Shown piece by piece: positions 8,063-15,880 of a DNA stretch of 64,000 nt. This DNA is from an uncultured Eggerthellaceae bacterium. Its GTDB lineage: Bacteria > Actinomycetota > Coriobacteriia > Coriobacteriales > Eggerthellaceae. The notes under the pieces were generated by a model. That model saw only the letters and a program-made list of their open reading frames with translations. It did no database searches and was not told the origin of the DNA. A program made the translations under genes and the position numbers. The stretch is taken from the NCBI GenBank assembly GCA_934617425.1, contig CAKTUD010000006.1, positions 1 through 64,000 on the forward strand, given 5' to 3'. Every line of letters starts with the position of its first letter. The stretch's first letter is position 1.

Positions 8063-9964
8063 ATGTTCTGTCCTAAATGCGGCGTTCATCTTGCCGATGG
8101 AGCCTCGTTTTGCCCCGAGTGCAAGACGAGAGTTGCCGATTCTGCCGTCAGTCGCAAAATGGCGGGAAACTATTCGGCGCGTTTGCGCAGCGAGGCAAGG
8201 GGCAAACATGCAAGTGCTGGTCGTGTAGGAAAAAGTGTTTCGGCGACAAGAAGCGCGGATTCCGATAGGCGCAAATTCATTGCAATCGTGCTTGCCGTCG
8301 CCCTCGTGCTTGCCGTTGCGTTTCTTCTGTGGGATACGCACCTGCGTCCTTATGGCATCAATTCCAAAGATTTTCCTTCCGATGGAGTTCGCTCTGCCGT
8401 AGCCGCGCTTGACGACGATGGAGATAACCAGATCACGCGCGAGCAGGCTGCTTCCATCACCGAGCTGACAGTTGATGGGGGCGAAGATGTTTCAGGACTG
8501 GCCATTTTCCCCAATCTCGAAAAACTGACTATCGCAAACAACGAGACTCGAAGCGTTGATGTTACCCAGGCTGCATCACTCGAAGAAATCGACGCAAGCG
8601 GCGCCTCGTCGCTTGCGTCGATTTCTTTCGGAGCAAACGAGAAGCTCTCTTCGGTTGATCTTTCGGGCACGGCGGTTTCTTCGGTTGATTTGAGCGACGA
8701 GCCGGCCCTTTTGTCGGCGTGTTTCAAAGATTCCGAATTGGCATCGTTGAACATTGCTGGTTCCGTTGCACTCGAAGAGCTCGATGTGAGTGGAACCGGC
8801 GTTGCATCCGTTGACCTCTCGGGGTTGGCGTCGCTTGCTTCGCTGCGCTGCGAAGACGATGTTTCTGTTGAGAATCTCTCTGATACACCGCTTTCAGCCT
8901 ATTGGCTGGTTGCCGATTTTGAAAACGATATCTCCCCGTACGGCGAGGCGGCAGGAGAAAACATACATGTGAAGGCTGAATACGATGACGACAACCGCTT
9001 GCTGTTCTTAAGTTATACGGATGCGGCGGCGTCTTCGCGCGTTACCGACATCTCCTATGCCTATGATGAGGAGGGTAGGGTTGCAACGGTTAAGTTTTCT
9101 GGGATGAATGCCGAATCATCGGCACCCTCGAGCAACGAGTGGAAGCTGACATACGACGAGGATGGGCGTATCGCAACCGCCGTAGCTGCAAGCGGGGTTT
9201 CTTTTGCATACGAATACGATAATCGCGGTTTGCTTGTTTCTTGCACGCAGACAAGCGGAGGGTCGTCTGCCTCGGCTACGACATATTCGTTTAGCTACAA
9301 TGAGGATGGAGCTTTGGCGGGCGAGAGCCACGGTAAGTTCTCTACAGAATATTCCTACGACGCTAAGGGTCGTTTGACTTCGGCGAAGACAGTGTACGAG
9401 GGGGTTTCTGAATCGGAAGACGACGAAGACGCCGATTCATCGGACGATGACGAGAAAAGCCGTGTTGATGCAGCGACATTTGCCTACGATGCTGCGGGAA
9501 ATTGCATTCGTTACAACGTATCGCAGCAAATAGGTGCCGAGGGCACGCTTGATGAAAAGTATTTCTACGATTCCGATGGGCGCCTGATCGACGCTTCTCG
9601 TAAAAGCGAAGGGTCTAATGACAATTGGTATCAGGAGAATCGCGGTTACGATTCGGCGGGCTTCGAGTACGACGAAAACGGGAATCTGACAGGAGCGACA
9701 TTCGAGCGCTCGAATGCTGATGAGAGCGCGGACGATTCGTTCAGGGTCTCCTATCATCGTGTGTTTGCAACGGACGACGATGCTCCTGTTTGCGGAACGT
9801 GGGACGAAGGGTATCCTTTTGCCGCGAGTGTGAACAGGGGGTCGTACCTAGCCGGTCTCGTGGCGAGCGGTTCGTCGGTTTTCACCCCGTGGGGGAATGC
9901 ACCGTCGTTTACCGATTTGGTTTTCAATCGAAGTAAAGCGATATTCGGCACTTCGGCAAGGTAA
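8063..9964 (+). CDS. Zinc-ribbon, membrane-anchored YD-repeat protein
   Basis: The 633-residue protein joins four parts: an N-terminal zinc ribbon (Cys3, Cys6, Cys17, Cys20), one membrane segment at about 72-90, an EF-hand-like loop (Asp117, Asp119, Asp121, then Ile124) and a leucine-rich-like Ser/Val-rich region to about 290, then at least eight YD/RHS-like units between about 315 and 560, such as YSYDAKGRLTSA. The zinc ribbon should be cytoplasmic and the repeats outside. YD repeats in other proteins form beta-spiral shells that bind carbohydrate or encase toxins, but no toxin-like C-terminal domain is visible here. The function is unknown. GGGAGTGA precedes the ATG. It is a single-gene unit between two terminators. 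Confidence 0.8.
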   Translation: MFCPKCGVHLADGASFCPECKTRVADSAVSRKMAGNYSARLRSEARGKHASAGRVGKSVSATRSADSDRRKFIAIVLAVALVLAVAFLLWDTHLRPYGINSKDFPSDGVRSAVAALDDDGDNQITREQAASITELTVDGGEDVSGLAIFPNLEKLTIANNETRSVDVTQAASLEEIDASGASSLASISFGANEKLSSVDLSGTAVSSVDLSDEPALLSACFKDSELASLNIAGSVALEELDVSGTGVASVDLSGLASLASLRCEDDVSVENLSDTPLSAYWLVADFENDISPYGEAAGENIHVKAEYDDDNRLLFLSYTDAAASSRVTDISYAYDEEGRVATVKFSGMNAESSAPSSNEWKLTYDEDGRIATAVAASGVSFAYEYDNRGLLVSCTQTSGGSSASATTYSFSYNEDGALAGESHGKFSTEYSYDAKGRLTSAKTVYEGVSESEDDEDADSSDDDEKSRVDAATFAYDAAGNCIRYNVSQQIGAEGTLDEKYFYDSDGRLIDASRKSEGSNDNWYQENRGYDSAGFEYDENGNLTGATFERSNADESADDSFRVSYHRVFATDDDAPVCGTWDEGYPFAASVNRGSYLAGLVASGSSVFTPWGNAPSFTDLVFNRSKAIFGTSAR

Positions 9965-10001
9965 TGCTGGCGCCGGGGTGCAACCGGGTATCGAGCGCAT
10001 G

Positions 10002-10033
10002 AAAAAAGCGACGCTTTTATGCGCCGCTTTTTT
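10002..10033. terminator. Bidirectional terminator between convergent genes
   Basis: AAAAAAGCG (10002-10010) pairs with CGCTTTTTT (10025-10033). An overlapping alternative stem (GCGCAT 9995-10000 with ATGCGC 10019-10024) is also possible. It ends both the YD-repeat gene and the NifX-like gene. Confidence 0.8.
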
Positions 10034-10048
10034 ATGTTTGAAAATAGA

Positions 10049-10429
10049 TTAGATGGATTTCGGTACGGTGTTGTCGGGTTCTTTGTCGTCGTCTTCGTCG
10101 CATAGGAAGCAGGCGTCGAGTACTCCGGTAAGGGATTTCGAGAGATATGCCTTAGCGACATCGAGTGCCGTTCCCGCGGCGTCAGCAATGACTTCGATTC
10201 CCTGCTTGCACATATGCGAGGCAAGCTTGCAGTCGATACGCCCGACGATAAGCGTGTCGGCGTTTATCGCGTGCAGCAAATCGAAAAGCTCATCTTCGTT
10301 AAGACCGGGGGCGGGCAGGTTTTTGCATTTGGTGATGATGCCGCGTTCGACCGTGTAGACCATGAAGCTGGTTGTTTGCGTGAAAAACGGGGCGATTTCG
10401 AGTCCATCGCATGAAACGGCAATAACCAC
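10049..10429 (-). CDS. NifB/NifX-family (dinitrogenase iron-molybdenum cofactor) domain protein
   Basis: The 126-residue product matches the small NifX/NafY-like fold: an opening IAVSCDGLEIAPFF, a central strand with ADTLIVGRI, and IEVIADAAGTALDVAKAYL. Proteins of this fold carry metal clusters or their precursors; many occur far from nitrogenase, and no nif genes are present in the window. A C-terminal acidic tail (CDEDDDKEPDN) is added. Cys7, Cys35, Cys67 and Cys74 could hold a metal or cluster, but this is inference. It stands alone downstream of the helicase gene and ends at a shared terminator. Confidence 0.78.
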   Translation of the reverse strand: MVIAVSCDGLEIAPFFTQTTSFMVYTVERGIITKCKNLPAPGLNEDELFDLLHAINADTLIVGRIDCKLASHMCKQGIEVIADAAGTALDVAKAYLSKSLTGVLDACFLCDEDDDKEPDNTVPKSI

Positions 10430-10532
10430 AATGCTCCCCTTCGGTAGTTTCCTGATAACGACGAAAGGTTAATACAGAACGATGCGATCGATATCGAGGA
10501 AATCGTCAGCGGAAAGATACAAGCGTTAAACG

Positions 10533-10570
10533 ACACGGCGCCTCGCTTTCTGCATCGCGAGGCGCCGTGT
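10533..10570 (-). terminator. Strong hairpin after the DEAD-box helicase gene
   Basis: A perfect 14-bp stem (10533-10546 with 10557-10570, ACACGGCGCCTCGC) with a 10-base loop lies 12 bases past the helicase stop. The T-tract on the minus strand is short (TTT), so it may stabilise the 3' end as much as terminate. Confidence 0.65.
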
Positions 10571-10581
10571 TGCGCGTCGGT

Positions 10582-12060
10582 CTAGCGGTTGCGTCGACGG
10601 TTTTGCAGGGCGGCTCGATGTGCGCGGCCGGGGCGCATATCGATTCCTGCGTTTGCGGCCCTTTTGGCGTTGCCGTTCGTATGTCTGCTGGTCTTGGGCG
10701 TTTCGGTTTTACCGCTGTTCTTGGGACGTTTGGGGACTTGGCTGTTGGAATTTCCGCGCGTGCGTTTCTTGCGGGAACCTTCGGCTGCTTTCCGGTTGTT
10801 CGCTTCGGTGTTTTCTTGGCGGCGTTTGGCTTTTTTCTGCTCGCGTTTCGCAAGTTCTTTTTTTGCTTGTGCGATTTCGGGGTCGCGCTTTGCTTGCGCT
10901 TTCTGAGAGCGTTGGACGGCTTCGGCTTCGGCAGCTTCGAAGTCGAAGCTGGCAAGTTCGAGAGTTGGAATCTGCTGCTTTATCAGGCGCTCGATGTCGC
11001 TAAGGGCGTCTTCGGTTTCGGGCGAGACGAACGATACAGCGAAACCCGCAGCCCCTGCGCGCCCTGTTCGGCCGATGCGATGCACGTAGTCTTCGGGCTG
11101 AGTGGGCAGGTCGTAGTTGATCACATAGTCGACCTCGTCGATGTCGATGCCGCGTGCAAGCACATCGGTTGCGGTGATGATGTTCACTTCGCCGTTCGCA
11201 AAGCGCTCAAGCGCGCGTTTTCGTTGGTTTTGGCTGCGGTCGGAATGAATCGCCTCGACGGAATAGCCTGCTCGTTTCAGTCGCCGGCAGGTCGAATCGG
11301 CACGGCTGCGGGTTCGTGCGAAGACAATCACCCGGTTTGCTCCTTTTTCTTGAAGAACAGCCTTTAGAAGCTGGGGTTTTACCGCTTGCGGGGTGCGGAT
11401 TATGTACTGGTCGATGGTGTCGGCGACTTCTCCCTTATGGGCTATCTCCACGATAGCCGGCTCGTGGAGAAGCGAGCGGGTGTTTTTGGTGATGGAGCTG
11501 TCGATGGTTGCTGAGAACAAGAGCGTTTGACGTTTGCTTGGGCAGGCGGCGACGATTTTACGCACAGCGGGGAGGAAGCCCATGTCGAGCATCCGGTCCG
11601 CCTCATCGAGAACCAAGACCTCGACCTCGCCGAGATTGACGGCTTTCTGCTCCAGCAAATCGATTAGACGTCCGGGCGTGGCGATGAGGACGTCGCAGCC
11701 GCGGCGTAGCTTTTCGATTTGCGGATTGTACGAAAGACCGCCGACGACGGTTACGATACGGTGGTGCGTGGAAAGCGCTATCTGCGTGCAGACTTCGCCG
11801 ATTTGCTGAGCAAGTTCGCGTGTGGGGGTGATGACCAGCATAAGAGGACCGCGGCCGCCCTTGGCGTGCCCTAGCTTGTCCATGGTGGGCAGCGAGAAGG
11901 CGCCGGTTTTGCCGGTGCCTGTTTTTGCCGCCGCGATGATATCGCAACCTTCGAGGGCAAGGGGGATTGCCTGCTCTTGTACGGGCGTTGGCTTGTCGTA
12001 GCCCATTCGCTTGACGGCGGCGAGCGCCTTTTCGGATAAACCAAGTTCGTTGAATTGCAT
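10582..12060 (-). CDS. DEAD-box ATP-dependent RNA helicase
   Basis: Unwinds RNA duplexes with ATP, usually in ribosome assembly or mRNA turnover. The 492-residue protein has the Q motif (FNELGLSEKAL...PTPVQEQAI), motif I AKTGTGKT, PTRELAQ, GGL, TPGRL, DEADRMLDMGF, SAT, RTRSRAD, ATDVLARGIDIDEV and HRIGRTGRAG, followed by a basic, low-complexity tail of about 120 residues rich in Lys/Arg, as in RhlE-like enzymes. The start is placed at Met of MQFNELG; the frame is open further upstream but that extension would run back through the tRNA-Glu terminator and gene. The ribosome site is weak (GAGAAG). Confidence 0.93.
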   Translation of the reverse strand: MQFNELGLSEKALAAVKRMGYDKPTPVQEQAIPLALEGCDIIAAAKTGTGKTGAFSLPTMDKLGHAKGGRGPLMLVITPTRELAQQIGEVCTQIALSTHHRIVTVVGGLSYNPQIEKLRRGCDVLIATPGRLIDLLEQKAVNLGEVEVLVLDEADRMLDMGFLPAVRKIVAACPSKRQTLLFSATIDSSITKNTRSLLHEPAIVEIAHKGEVADTIDQYIIRTPQAVKPQLLKAVLQEKGANRVIVFARTRSRADSTCRRLKRAGYSVEAIHSDRSQNQRKRALERFANGEVNIITATDVLARGIDIDEVDYVINYDLPTQPEDYVHRIGRTGRAGAAGFAVSFVSPETEDALSDIERLIKQQIPTLELASFDFEAAEAEAVQRSQKAQAKRDPEIAQAKKELAKREQKKAKRRQENTEANNRKAAEGSRKKRTRGNSNSQVPKRPKNSGKTETPKTSRHTNGNAKRAANAGIDMRPGRAHRAALQNRRRNR

Positions 12061-12104
12061 TTTCTTCTCGTTTTCTATCCAGCGTTGGTGCGCGGCCTTC
12101 GCAC

Positions 12105-12137
12105 AAAAGAAAACCCGCAAACCGAAGTTCGCGGGTT
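12105..12137 (-). terminator. Terminator of tRNA-Glu
   Basis: AACCCGC (12112-12118) pairs with GCGGGTT (12131-12137), with an interrupted inner stem; the minus strand continues with TTTTCTTTT. Confidence 0.75.
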
Positions 12138-12147
12138 CAGTATTCGG

Positions 12148-12222
12148 TGGTGCCCCCAACGAGAATCGAACTCGTGTCTCAGCCTTGAAAGGGCCGCGTC
12201 CTAACCTCTAGACTATGGGGAC
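12148..12222 (-). tRNA. tRNA-Glu (anticodon UUC)
   Basis: The minus strand folds as a full cloverleaf: acceptor GTCCCCA with TGGGGGC, D arm, anticodon loop CTTTCAA, T arm with GTTCGATTC, discriminator A and an encoded CCA (12148-12150). The anticodon is TTC. Confidence 0.96.
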
Positions 12223-12240
12223 AAATAAAACAGCTTGGTT

Positions 12241-12269
12241 ATTATTGCAGAGCTCGATGACAATTGCAA
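12241..12269 (-). promoter_or_regulatory. Promoter of tRNA-Glu
   Basis: On the minus strand TTGCAA (12264-12269) and AATAAT (12241-12246) are 17 bases apart, placing the start about 12 bases before the tRNA. Confidence 0.55.
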
Positions 12270-12540
12270 GAGATTGTTGTCGAGGGTTTTGTAGAGCTTG
12301 TGATTGGTCGGTTTGCGATGGTGGTCGGGTTTGTTCGTCCGGGTTATGGAGGAGATGCGGAGGGACGGAGGTGCCACGAGGAGCGTCTTTGCGAAAAGAA
12401 CCATTAAACTTGGACGTTTTCGCAAAATCCAGCAGTTATTCGGCGGAAATTCGGCATCGTCTTACTGGAACGTAACGCTTTGACCTGTGGGTTTGGTTTG
12501 CGTCGTGTGGGGTTGATCGTTCGGGTAAAGTTGAAAGGGC
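12270..12540. other. Non-coding stretch with no recognised element
   Basis: Together with the neighbouring sites this is part of a 478-base gap (12223-12700) between tRNA-Glu and the glycosyltransferase gene. I see no convincing ORF with a ribosome site and no RNA gene in this part. Confidence 0.5.
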
Positions 12541-12611
12541 AGGAGCTTGGCACTATACAAAAAGAAGACAACGTCATTGGTCTCAAGCCGATAATGACCA
12601 GCCAAGCTCCT
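12541..12611. repeat. Nested inverted repeats (possible structured RNA)
   Basis: AGGAGCTTGGC (12541-12551) pairs with GCCAAGCTCCT (12601-12611), and inside it GTCATT (12573-12578) pairs with AATGAC (12593-12598), with GG/CC extending the inner stem. No T-run follows on either strand. It could be a small RNA or a decayed repeat. Confidence 0.45.
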
Positions 12612-12628
12612 TGTACTCATGATATGCA

Positions 12629-12668
12629 AAGCGGGGTCGTGTGCAAAATCGCGCACGGCCCCCGCTTG
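12629..12668 (-). terminator. Hairpin after the glycosyltransferase gene
   Basis: AAGCGGGG followed by CGTG on the left and CACG followed by CCCCGCTT on the right form a GC-rich stem with a small bulge. It lies about 35 bases past the glycosyltransferase stop on the minus strand. The T-tract is weak. Confidence 0.5.
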
Positions 12669-12700
12669 GTTCGATGACCTGGAGCGTCTACGTTGAAAGT

Positions 12701-13666
12701 TTATCGACGATATTTTTCGTAAGCTTCGATTACGCGAAGCTCGTAATCTTTCCGGTTGCCTTTGACCACGGTGTCGAGAATGAAACCGCATGTTAGCGAA
12801 AGGGCCGCGAGCATCATGAAGGCGATGGTGAGAATCGCCGTGGGGATGCGCGGCACAAGTCCCGTGGTGGTGAATTCGGTGATCAAGGGGACGCCGCAAA
12901 TAAGGCCGATTGCGAAAAAGACCAGGAAAAGCCATCCGAAAAGCGCTAACGGTTTGTAGTCCTTAAACAGGGAAAGGATCATCATCAAGACTTTCATTCC
13001 GTCAGAAAACGTGTTGAGTTTGGATTCCGACCCTTCGGGTCTGTCGCGATAATCGACGGGAACTTGGGCAATCCGCCAGCCCTTATCGACGGCGTGAATA
13101 GAAAGCTCGGTTTCTATCTCGAATCCAGGCGAGGTGACGGGCATAGTCTTGGCGAATATCTTGTTGTAAGCGCGATATCCCGTCATCACGTCGTTGAATT
13201 CGAACCCGTAGATGAGCTTGATAAGCCAGCGTACCAGGTTGTTGCCAAAGCCGTGGAAAGCGCGATCGTTCTCGGAGCCGTAGCTGCCATTGGAGAGCCG
13301 GTCGCCCACGGTCATGTCGGCGGTGTCGTTCATGAGCGGGGCAAGCAGGTCCGGGGCGGCTTCGGCGGGGTAGGTGTCGTCGCCGTCGACCATGAGGTAG
13401 TAATCCGCATCGATGTCGCGCATCATTTGGCGGACGACGTTGCCTTTGCCTTGCCTCTGCTCGTTTCGCACGATTGCCCCGTGCTCGCGCGCAATGGCAC
13501 CCGTGCCGTCGGATGAATTGTTGTCGTAAACGTAAACGGAGGCTCCGGGGAGCGTGCGTCGAAAGTCGTCTACGACCTTCGCGATCGTGATGGCTTCGTT
13601 GTAGCAGGGGATGATCACTGCGACGTTTTCGTAAATGCTTTGAGTGCGGTTCGTTTCGTCGCCCAT
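12701..13666 (-). CDS. Family 2 glycosyltransferase with two C-terminal membrane segments
   Basis: A 321-residue polyprenyl-phosphate-type glycosyltransferase. The GT-A domain opens with AVIIPCYNEAITI, has the nucleotide-sugar motif DNNSSDG, and the DxD-type metal site DGDDT near residue 95. Two hydrophobic segments (about 240-262 and 275-300) follow, as in enzymes that transfer sugar to undecaprenyl phosphate at the inner face of the membrane. The donor and acceptor cannot be told from the sequence. AAGGA lies 7 bases before the ATG. The gene stands alone downstream of tRNA-Arg, and no other envelope sugar genes are adjacent. Confidence 0.88.
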   Translation of the reverse strand: MGDETNRTQSIYENVAVIIPCYNEAITIAKVVDDFRRTLPGASVYVYDNNSSDGTGAIAREHGAIVRNEQRQGKGNVVRQMMRDIDADYYLMVDGDDTYPAEAAPDLLAPLMNDTADMTVGDRLSNGSYGSENDRAFHGFGNNLVRWLIKLIYGFEFNDVMTGYRAYNKIFAKTMPVTSPGFEIETELSIHAVDKGWRIAQVPVDYRDRPEGSESKLNTFSDGMKVLMMILSLFKDYKPLALFGWLFLVFFAIGLICGVPLITEFTTTGLVPRIPTAILTIAFMMLAALSLTCGFILDTVVKGNRKDYELRVIEAYEKYRR

Positions 13667-13705
13667 CGAGAATCCTTGGTTTTTTGGGTTCGGGGAAAAT
13701 CAGAG

Positions 13706-13782
13706 TGGTGCCCTAGGCAGGATTCGAACCTGTGGCCTTCTGCTCCGGAGGCAGACGCTCTATCCAACTGAGCTACTAGGGC
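13706..13782 (-). tRNA. tRNA-Arg (anticodon CCG)
   Basis: The minus strand gives acceptor GCCCTAG with CTAGGGC, D arm AGCTCAGTTGGATAGAGC, anticodon loop CTCCGGA, T arm GTTCGAATC, discriminator A and an encoded CCA (13706-13708). The anticodon CCG reads CGG. Confidence 0.96.
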
Positions 13783-13792
13783 GCAATGCATG

Positions 13793-13822
13793 ATTATACG
13801 TTATCATTGTCCGTGCATCTAA
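13793..13822 (-). promoter_or_regulatory. Promoter of tRNA-Arg
   Basis: The minus strand shows a perfect TATAAT (13793-13798) 11 bases before the tRNA. The -35 (TAGATG or TTAGAT, 17-18 bases upstream) is a weak match. Confidence 0.5.
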
Positions 13823-13903
13823 TGGAAAATGAATGCGCATACGGAACGCAGATTTCGCGAATGCGCTGGTAGAACTTCTTGCATTGGAGGAAAGGGGCGC
13901 GCA

Positions 13904-15226
13904 TTGGCTTGCCTTGTCGAAGTTCCGATAGAAAGAATGGCCTACAGCGCGGATGCGGTGGGTCATCTGCCTTCGGGCAAGACCGTGTTTGTAGAGGGCG
14001 CGGCGCCGGGAGACGTCGTTTCTGCTGAGATAACGGAGGAGAAGCCGTCGTTTGCGCGGGCGCGGGTTGTTTCAATTAAAGAGGCGTCTCCCGATCGCGT
14101 GAATCCGGAAAGCGCATCCGATGCCATGACGGGCGCAGCGCCTTGGCAGCATCTAAGCTATCCCGCGCAGCTTAGAGCCAAGCGTGCGAACGTCGTCGAC
14201 CAACTTTCCCGCACGGCGCATATGGAGAAGAACGCGGCCGAGCACTTGGTGACAGAAGCGCTTTCCTCGAAGCGTGCATGGGGTTATCGAAATAAGATAG
14301 AGATGGGTGCCCGCACTAAAAAAGATGGCACTTTGGACCTCGGCTTTTATCGTGAGGGAACGCATGACTTGGTGACAGTCGACCAAACGCTCCTGGCGCA
14401 TAAATCCATTCAAAAGGCGCCGAAGGCTTTGCGTGGCGCGATTAGATTCGCGCAGGGCAATCAAGATTTGGGGATTTACCGCGTGGGGGTTCGTCACAGC
14501 TTGGCTACGGGTGAGCTTGAAATAGCGCTGTGGACCACGCCCGGTGCCTTCCCGCGCAGTCGCTTTGCCCAGATCTTGAAGAATTCGCTTAAAGCCACGA
14601 GCATCGTTCGCGTGATGGCCGACCCGGGGAAGGCTCGCAAGATCAAAGGGGTCGAGGTTCTCGACGGGCGCGGTTATTGGCGTGAGCGCATGGGCGATTG
14701 CGAATTTTCGACACAGGCACCGTCGTTTTTCCAGGTAAACACCGCGCAGGCTTCGAAGCTGGTGGAAGAGGTCATGCGCGGCTTGGGCGGTGTCGACGGG
14801 AAGTTCATCGCCGACCTTTATGCGGGCGGCGGCACGTTCTCGATTCCCTTGGCGGCAGCGGGGGCCGATGTCGTGGCGGTCGAGTCGGCGTCTTCGTCGG
14901 TGCGCGATTTGCGCTACAACGCCGACCAAAACGGCGTGTTCGTGGACGTTGTGGGCGGCGATGCGGCTCGCGAGCTTAAGGAACTTGGTCGCCTTGACGC
15001 GCTGGTGGTCGACCCCCCGCGTGCGGGTTTAGCCGAAAACGTGCCTGCCGACATAGCTGCGGCGGCTCCGGGGAAGGTGGCTTATGTGAGCTGCAACCCC
15101 TCTACGTGGGCGCGTGACGTTGCGCGCTTCGATGCGTGCGGCTATCAGCTTGAGCGGGTGGTGCCCGTTGACATGTTCCCGCAGACCTACCATATCGAGG
15201 TTGTAAGTATTTTCAAGCGCCATTAG
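13904..15226 (+). CDS. 23S rRNA (uracil-5-)-methyltransferase, RlmD/TrmA family
   Basis: Transfers a methyl group from S-adenosylmethionine to C5 of a uridine in rRNA or tRNA. The 440-residue protein has an N-terminal TRAM-like domain, a central domain, and a methyltransferase domain with DLYAGGGTFSIPLA, VVDPPRAGL and the nucleophile motif SCNP. The four cysteines that hold a 4Fe-4S cluster in E. coli RlmD are missing: the usual CxGCxxQH stretch reads GAAPWQHL here. The start is a TTG at 13904, because AAAGGGG lies 6 bases upstream; the frame is open from an ATG at 13829 but those 25 residues look like untranslated leader. The exact target base is not determined. Confidence 0.85.
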   Translation: MACLVEVPIERMAYSADAVGHLPSGKTVFVEGAAPGDVVSAEITEEKPSFARARVVSIKEASPDRVNPESASDAMTGAAPWQHLSYPAQLRAKRANVVDQLSRTAHMEKNAAEHLVTEALSSKRAWGYRNKIEMGARTKKDGTLDLGFYREGTHDLVTVDQTLLAHKSIQKAPKALRGAIRFAQGNQDLGIYRVGVRHSLATGELEIALWTTPGAFPRSRFAQILKNSLKATSIVRVMADPGKARKIKGVEVLDGRGYWRERMGDCEFSTQAPSFFQVNTAQASKLVEEVMRGLGGVDGKFIADLYAGGGTFSIPLAAAGADVVAVESASSSVRDLRYNADQNGVFVDVVGGDAARELKELGRLDALVVDPPRAGLAENVPADIAAAAPGKVAYVSCNPSTWARDVARFDACGYQLERVVPVDMFPQTYHIEVVSIFKRH

Positions 15227-15310
15227 CGACGTGCTGGTAGAATAAAACACTGTATGCGAGCGCGCATTTGCGCTGCGTGTATGGATTTCGATCGAATAGG
15301 AGGCGCCTTC

Positions 15311-15844
15311 ATGGCTCTGTACACTCCGGAATACAAGCCGAATGGCAAAGAGATAGCTGTTTTCACCACGTCGCAGGGTACTATTCGCGTGCAGCTTGCG
15401 GGTGAGGACGCTCCCATTCACGTGGGCAATTTCGTAGAGCTTGCCACTAAGGGCTTCTACGACAACACTAAATTCCATCGTTATGTTCCCGGCTTTGTTA
15501 TTCAGGGCGGCGATCCTGAGTCGGCTAAGTACTCTCCCGAAGAGGTCGTGCGCGTTGCCGGCGGCATGTTCCCGCGCCTTGGCATGGGCGGTCCGGGCTA
15601 TTGCATCAAGGGCGAGTTTTCTACCAACCCTCACAATAGTCACGACGATGGCGCCTTGGCCATGGCTAGGTCCATGGACCCCGACTCTGCCGGGTCGCAG
15701 TTCTACTTCTGCCTCGGTCCGCAGCACCGCCTCGACGACGGCTACACTGTTTTTGGCCAGACCATAGAGGGCAAAGACGTCATTGCGAAACTGCGCATGG
15801 GCGACGTCGTCGAGCATGTGGAGATCGAGAACGTCTCCGAATAG
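15311..15844 (+). CDS. Cyclophilin-type peptidyl-prolyl cis-trans isomerase
   Basis: Speeds proline isomerisation during protein folding. The 177-residue product has the cyclophilin core: NFVELATKGFYDNTKFHR, VIQGGDP, GALAMARSMDPDSAGSQFY, and VFGQTIEGKDVI. No signal peptide is present, so it is cytoplasmic. AGGAGG (15299-15304) fixes the start at 15311; the frame is open 19 codons further upstream but without a ribosome site. Confidence 0.93.
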   Translation: MALYTPEYKPNGKEIAVFTTSQGTIRVQLAGEDAPIHVGNFVELATKGFYDNTKFHRYVPGFVIQGGDPESAKYSPEEVVRVAGGMFPRLGMGGPGYCIKGEFSTNPHNSHDDGALAMARSMDPDSAGSQFYFCLGPQHRLDDGYTVFGQTIEGKDVIAKLRMGDVVEHVEIENVSE

Positions 15845-15880
15845 AGCGATGCGAAGATTCGCGCAAACTAAGGATCTTAG

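Noticed and set aside
10049..10429. Evidence for nitrogen fixation from the NifX-like gene
   Set aside because: The fold is widespread outside nitrogenase systems and no nif structural or assembly genes are present.
12061..12159. Upstream extension of the DEAD-box helicase frame
   Set aside because: It reads back through the tRNA-Glu terminator into the tRNA gene and lacks family similarity.
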